NCBI RefSeq assembly: GCF_001881565.1
Contig: NZ_MPDJ01000001.1
Span: 1,379,234 to 1,443,233 of the forward strand
Origin: Eisenbergiella tayi
GTDB taxonomy: Bacteria > Bacillota > Clostridia > Lachnospirales > Lachnospiraceae
Reading direction: 5' to 3'
DNA length: 64,000 bases
The notes beneath the pieces were generated by a model. That model was not told the origin of the DNA. It saw nothing but the letters and a program-made list of their open reading frames with translations, and searched no databases. A program made the position numbers and the translations under genes. Shown here in pieces: positions 60,373-64,000 of the stretch (positions are counted from its first letter, which is position 1; each line of letters opens with the position of its first letter).

Positions 60373-62841
60373 TTAATCCAGCAAATCCGCTTCCGAAACC
60401 ACGCCTGTTTTTCCATCCAGGAATAAGGTCTTGATTTCAAAAGGATTGAATTCCAGCGTATATACGGTTTTCCAGGCAGAGAGCTTCAGATCCGCTTTTG
60501 CTTTTTTGCCTGCCGATTCATAGACACGGATAATATAGCCGTCTTTTGAGGCCGCCTTTTTAAACGCCGACAAAATAACCGCGGGATTATTAATCGTAAT
60601 AAGCTCCCCTCTTTTTTCCCCTTTACCAGATGGGTTAAAGGCAAACGCATATGGCGCTTCATTAAAAATCTGCGCCTTTCTGTCAAGACCGTCCATAAGC
60701 TCTCCGGGCTTTCCTGCCTCTATCCGGAACCGGAAAATCCGCTCTCCCTGTTCCATTCTCACCGTATGTCTTTCTTCCCGGAGTGTGCGCTCAAAATTGC
60801 CGTCCGCCGCACTGTAGCCTGCGCTTCTGAGAAGGGTAAGCCCTATTTTGCCGGCATTGATACTGCTGCCGTGACTTCCGCAGTTAATGACCGTCAGCGC
60901 CTTATCCTCATTCACGAAGGCATTCCATTTCTGCGCCACAACTTCCCTGTTTTCCTGCCGCAGCGTTTCCCTGCCGAACATCACCTGTCCCAGATATTCG
61001 CCGCACTCATACGCCGCCTGGATATTCAGTTTCAGGAAGGTATCCTTTTCATTCCAATAAACCCCTGTTTCTATTTCAAAAGCGGTTCCTTCCTTCGGGA
61101 AAATATAGCGCTGGTATGCTTTCGACTCATGCCAGCCGAACAGCGCCTCCACAACGGTACGGACAGGGCCGTCCTCTATTACCTTAACCGAAGGCACCAC
61201 CTTATCCGCCAGTCCGGAAAAAGCGCTTCCTTCATGAGGGGTGAGCAATGTCAGATTTCTTTCCCCGCAGCTTTCCGGCGTGCGAAGCCCCCAGGAATTA
61301 TAGGTATCATCATAAGCTGTCAGCCGGAAGCTTCCGGGCTTTATATACTCCGTTCCGTCAACCTGGTAAGAGTCCATCAGTCCGGTAGCGGTGTTGATCA
61401 CCGCACGCATGGCCCCATTGTCAAATACATACTCCTTTTTCCCTGAAATCGGCTGGAATACCGGCCTCTTGGGAATGGCGCGGAAACGGATATCGATACG
61501 GTTCATACATGCGGGCTTCAGCGTAGCTTCAATCACCACTTTTTTCCGCCAGTCTATACAAAAATGACTGCTTTCCATCTCACCCTGGGTTTTCACAGGC
61601 TCCCCATTACAGGAGCATTCCGGATAATAAAATACGTCCTCCCAGTTCTGCTTCGGCAGCCCTGCCTCAAAGGCGAACTGTCCGGTAATTTCATAAGGAT
61701 GGGGATTATAAATAAAGACACAGGAGGTGCCGTCCTCGATGGCTTTCTCTCCGGCTGTCAGCGCAATCCCCGCCTTCATTTTTTCCCTGGACATAATCTC
61801 CAGCCCATGATCCAGAAGCCGAAGGGTATCCTCCTCCACAAGCTGCGTTCCGGAGCCCGGCAGGGCATCGTGGAACTCGGCAAAAAGAAGATCCTTAACC
61901 GCCTCGTGAACAGCCTGGGCAGGGTATTCCTTTCCATAAAGAAGGGAAGCTGCGGAAAACATCTTTTCTCCGCTGTAAATTTCATTTTCCAGAAGCCTGT
62001 GCTTCTGCTTCACCCGTATCTGTGAGGTATAGCACCCTTCCGCCACCGGATTCAGCCCTCTTTCCACCAGCGGAAGCTCCTCACCCGATTCCCTGAGCTC
62101 TTGAAAAAAGCTTTCCACGTCGGAATGGATCATGCAATATTCTTCCTTTCGTTCCTGAAGCATTTTCTCCAGATCCTTCAGATCCTGTGCGGATGCCCCG
62201 CCGCCGTGATCTCCCACTCCCCAGAGAAACAAAGATACTTCCTCTTCTCTCGTCTCATTCAGGAATTTTTCCAGTTCTTCCGCCGCATGTCCATGAACGG
62301 AATTGTAATTTTCGTCCGATCTGTGTACAATCACTTCGGAACCGTTGAAGCCCTTCCAGCGATAATTCTGGCTGGTAAAGTCAAAGTTATCCTTTGCCGG
62401 ACGGCAGACCACATAGGAATCAAAGCCTGCCTGATTCAGAATCTGCACCAGGCCCTGTGAATGTCCAAAGGAATCAAAATTAATCGCCGTGGTCGGGCGC
62501 TTTCCGAATTCCTCCATAAAAAACCGCCTGCCCTCCGCAATATTCCGGATTATGGATTCCCCGGAAGGCATGTTGCAGTCGGGTTGGAGGTACCATCCGC
62601 CCATGATTTTCCAGCTTCCTTCCTTTACCTTTTCTTTTATCCGTTCGTAGAGATCCGGTTCATTTTCCTTTACCCACTGATATAAAATAGCTTCGTTGTG
62701 ATTAAAGGTAAAGCCGGGAAATTCGTCCGTAAACCTTTCCGCCGTTCGAAAGGTGGATAATGCCTCCGTACAGCCCTCCTCCCATCTCCACAGCCATACC
62801 GGGTCCAGATGGGCGTTGCAGATCAAATGTATTTTTTTCAT
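60373..62841 (-). CDS. Glycoside hydrolase family 38 alpha-mannosidase
   Basis: About 822 residues from ATG 62841 (AAAGGAG site). The zinc site begins HLICNAHLDPVW (His11, Asp13), with nucleophile Asp123 in NFDSFGHSQG and a further ligand in EFHDALPGSG. Beta-domains fill the second half. No signal peptide, so cytosolic. It releases alpha-1,2-, 1,3- or 1,6-mannose from oligosaccharides. It overlaps no other gene and follows the cytoplasmic GH76 gene by 76 bp, so it is in the same transcript. Confidence 0.93.
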   Translation of the reverse strand: MKKIHLICNAHLDPVWLWRWEEGCTEALSTFRTAERFTDEFPGFTFNHNEAILYQWVKENEPDLYERIKEKVKEGSWKIMGGWYLQPDCNMPSGESIIRNIAEGRRFFMEEFGKRPTTAINFDSFGHSQGLVQILNQAGFDSYVVCRPAKDNFDFTSQNYRWKGFNGSEVIVHRSDENYNSVHGHAAEELEKFLNETREEEVSLFLWGVGDHGGGASAQDLKDLEKMLQERKEEYCMIHSDVESFFQELRESGEELPLVERGLNPVAEGCYTSQIRVKQKHRLLENEIYSGEKMFSAASLLYGKEYPAQAVHEAVKDLLFAEFHDALPGSGTQLVEEDTLRLLDHGLEIMSREKMKAGIALTAGEKAIEDGTSCVFIYNPHPYEITGQFAFEAGLPKQNWEDVFYYPECSCNGEPVKTQGEMESSHFCIDWRKKVVIEATLKPACMNRIDIRFRAIPKRPVFQPISGKKEYVFDNGAMRAVINTATGLMDSYQVDGTEYIKPGSFRLTAYDDTYNSWGLRTPESCGERNLTLLTPHEGSAFSGLADKVVPSVKVIEDGPVRTVVEALFGWHESKAYQRYIFPKEGTAFEIETGVYWNEKDTFLKLNIQAAYECGEYLGQVMFGRETLRQENREVVAQKWNAFVNEDKALTVINCGSHGSSINAGKIGLTLLRSAGYSAADGNFERTLREERHTVRMEQGERIFRFRIEAGKPGELMDGLDRKAQIFNEAPYAFAFNPSGKGEKRGELITINNPAVILSAFKKAASKDGYIIRVYESAGKKAKADLKLSAWKTVYTLEFNPFEIKTLFLDGKTGVVSEADLLD

Positions 62842-62917
62842 AGGAGTCTCCTTTTCCTGTGATGTTCCAAGCAGGATATCAGTTCTGCGTTTCCAGTTCT
62901 GCAGCAATACAGACAGG

Positions 62918-63937
62918 TTAACTGTCACCCAGTTTTGCCGCCATTTCCAGCGTCATAACGGCGCTCAGGTGCTGTGCAAGATCAATGGTTCCTTCCGATT
63001 TCTGTCTCCAGTCTCCGCCGATCAGGCCATCCTCGTTCATACCGTTTTCCGCTATCACCCGGGCATTCTTTTTTATGATTTCCTTGAGATCCTGGTATTC
63101 GGAAGACTCCTGTGTCAGCTCATACACATACCGGAAATAAATTCCCCGGAACAGCCCGCAGTCATCGGGGCCTTCATAGGGAAAGATGCCGTCCGCATCC
63201 GCCAGCTCCGTCACTGCCCTGCGCGCCACTTTTCCCGCAAGATCCAGATATTCCTTATTATTGGTGATTCTTGCATATTCCATGGCCGCGCCGATAACCA
63301 CTCCCTGACAATAGGTAAACTTCCATTCATAATCCACCTTCCCGTCTCCCAGCCTGTTCATACCGTCCCATATGAAGCAGGTATCCGGATCCATGAGGTG
63401 ATCCAGGTTCCATTTGAGAATTTTCTCTCCCCATTCCCGATCCTCTTCCCTGTGGATCCTCTGATAAAGCCGGAAAGCGATAATGGCAGCCGGTGCGTTT
63501 GCCGGCGTATTTTTATAATCCAGCTGATCCTTTTTCCAGGCCATGCCTCCGCCGCAGCTGTCATTCCATGCCGTTTTGATATCATTCCATATATACACGG
63601 CCTGCTCTATGTACCTTTTTTCTCCGGTAATATCAAAAGCGCGGATGAGGGCAAGCGTCATCCACTCCATATCATCATACCAGTTATGCAGGAACGTTCC
63701 TCCATTTTCCCGGAAAGCTCCTTCATATTCCGCCTCAAAACGTTCCAGATAATAAGTTTCCTTTGTTCTGACAAACCCGTCCAGCAGCGCATCCAGTGCA
63801 TGGGCATGCCACCAGTAAATCCACGATTCCTCTTCCTTTACCGGATAATGATTGACAAATACTTCTTTCTCATTATCCCAGAACCTGTTCCAGAGCGCAT
63901 ACTGCGCCCTTTCACATACCTCTTCTATTTTTTTCAT
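62918..63937 (-). CDS. Cytoplasmic glycoside hydrolase family 76-like protein
   Basis: 339 residues behind AAGGAGAG, without a signal peptide. Its (alpha/alpha)6-barrel features match the GH76 lipoprotein: the Asp pair in NWYDDMEWMTLALIRA (about 85-100), CGGGMAWKKDQLDYKN and TPANAPAAIIAFRLY. The pair of adjacent Asp residues is kept, so it should be active. An intracellular GH76 probably acts on imported alpha-1,6-oligomannosides, or it may be a related activity. It overlaps a possible upstream gene by 4 bp. Confidence 0.85.
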   Translation of the reverse strand: MKKIEEVCERAQYALWNRFWDNEKEVFVNHYPVKEEESWIYWWHAHALDALLDGFVRTKETYYLERFEAEYEGAFRENGGTFLHNWYDDMEWMTLALIRAFDITGEKRYIEQAVYIWNDIKTAWNDSCGGGMAWKKDQLDYKNTPANAPAAIIAFRLYQRIHREEDREWGEKILKWNLDHLMDPDTCFIWDGMNRLGDGKVDYEWKFTYCQGVVIGAAMEYARITNNKEYLDLAGKVARRAVTELADADGIFPYEGPDDCGLFRGIYFRYVYELTQESSEYQDLKEIIKKNARVIAENGMNEDGLIGGDWRQKSEGTIDLAQHLSAVMTLEMAAKLGDS

Positions 63938-63999
63938 CGTTGCCTTCTCTCCTTCCGGCTGAATCCTGTTCCTTTTAAAACAGGGCCTGCCACAGCTTC
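63934..63999 (-). CDS. Possible C-terminal end of an upstream gene (cut by window edge)
   Basis: An open frame enters from the window edge and ends EAVAGPVLKGTGFSRKER..., stopping at 63936-63934 so that TGA overlaps the ATG of the GH76-like gene (ATGA). Only 21 residues are visible, so identity is unknown. The 4-bp overlap is the main support. Confidence 0.3.
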   Translation of the reverse strand, partial: EAVAGPVLKGTGFSRKERRQR

Positions 64000-64000
64000 A

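Noticed and set aside
1..64000. CRISPR arrays, tRNA or rRNA genes, prophage and transposase genes
   Set aside because: No regularly spaced repeats, cloverleaf-type sequences, ribosomal RNA signatures or integrase/transposase motifs were found in reading both strands.

Overview
The window looks like chromosomal DNA of a gut-type Lachnospiraceae (Clostridia, Firmicutes). This is inferred from moderate GC content, strong AGGAGG-type ribosome binding sites, sigma-A promoters, Lpl/Ytc-type sugar ABC transporters paired with YesM/YesN two-component systems, a Gram-positive Tad pilus locus, and many carbohydrate enzymes. No rRNA, tRNA, CRISPR array, phage gene or transposase was seen.

Layout. 1-1441: two URO-D-like methyltransferase-family genes (one cut by the window edge) opposite an AraC regulator. 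2493-3590: glycerol dehydrogenase. 3823-10298: a LacI regulator and a beta-fructoside locus (two permeases, a binding lipoprotein and a GH32 enzyme), with a clear palindromic operator at the transporter promoter. 10531-18165: a dense signalling cluster of two LytS-like kinases, a receiver plus winged-helix regulator, a Cache-HAMP protein with a gutted GGDEF domain, an intact diguanylate cyclase and a solitary receiver with Glu at the phospho-acceptor position. 18258-19505: ahcY. 19709-29310: GH97 enzyme, its ABC transporter and a YesM/YesN pair, with a MITE-like inverted repeat between them. 29517-35039: GNAT acetyltransferase, XRE-methyltransferase fusion, aldo/keto reductase, a divergent class I isoprenoid-synthase-like protein, and an rsgA GTPase gene behind an attenuator-like leader with short upstream ORFs. 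35045-38450: a D-2-hydroxyacid dehydrogenase and a GH31 glycosidase. 38481-38791: a roughly 310-bp palindrome. 38865-48034: hybrid histidine kinase, pgi, a membrane protein, a TSCPD protein, murG, HIT, rhomboid and FHA genes. 46460-56170: Tad pilus operon. 56551-63999: an alpha-mannan/mannoside degradation cluster (GH125, GntR regulator, GH76 lipoprotein, GH38, cytoplasmic GH76).

How it works together. The three glycan loci each pair uptake or hydrolysis with their own regulator: LacI for fructosides, YesMN for the GH97 substrate, GntR for mannosides. Their products would feed glycolysis through the nearby pgi. The 10.5-18.2 kb cluster is the least explained part: extracytoplasmic sensors have been shuffled between kinase and cyclase outputs, and two components carry lesions in the expected catalytic residues. 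The other main open questions are the giant hairpin at 38.5 kb, the rsgA leader and the isoprenoid-synthase-like protein.
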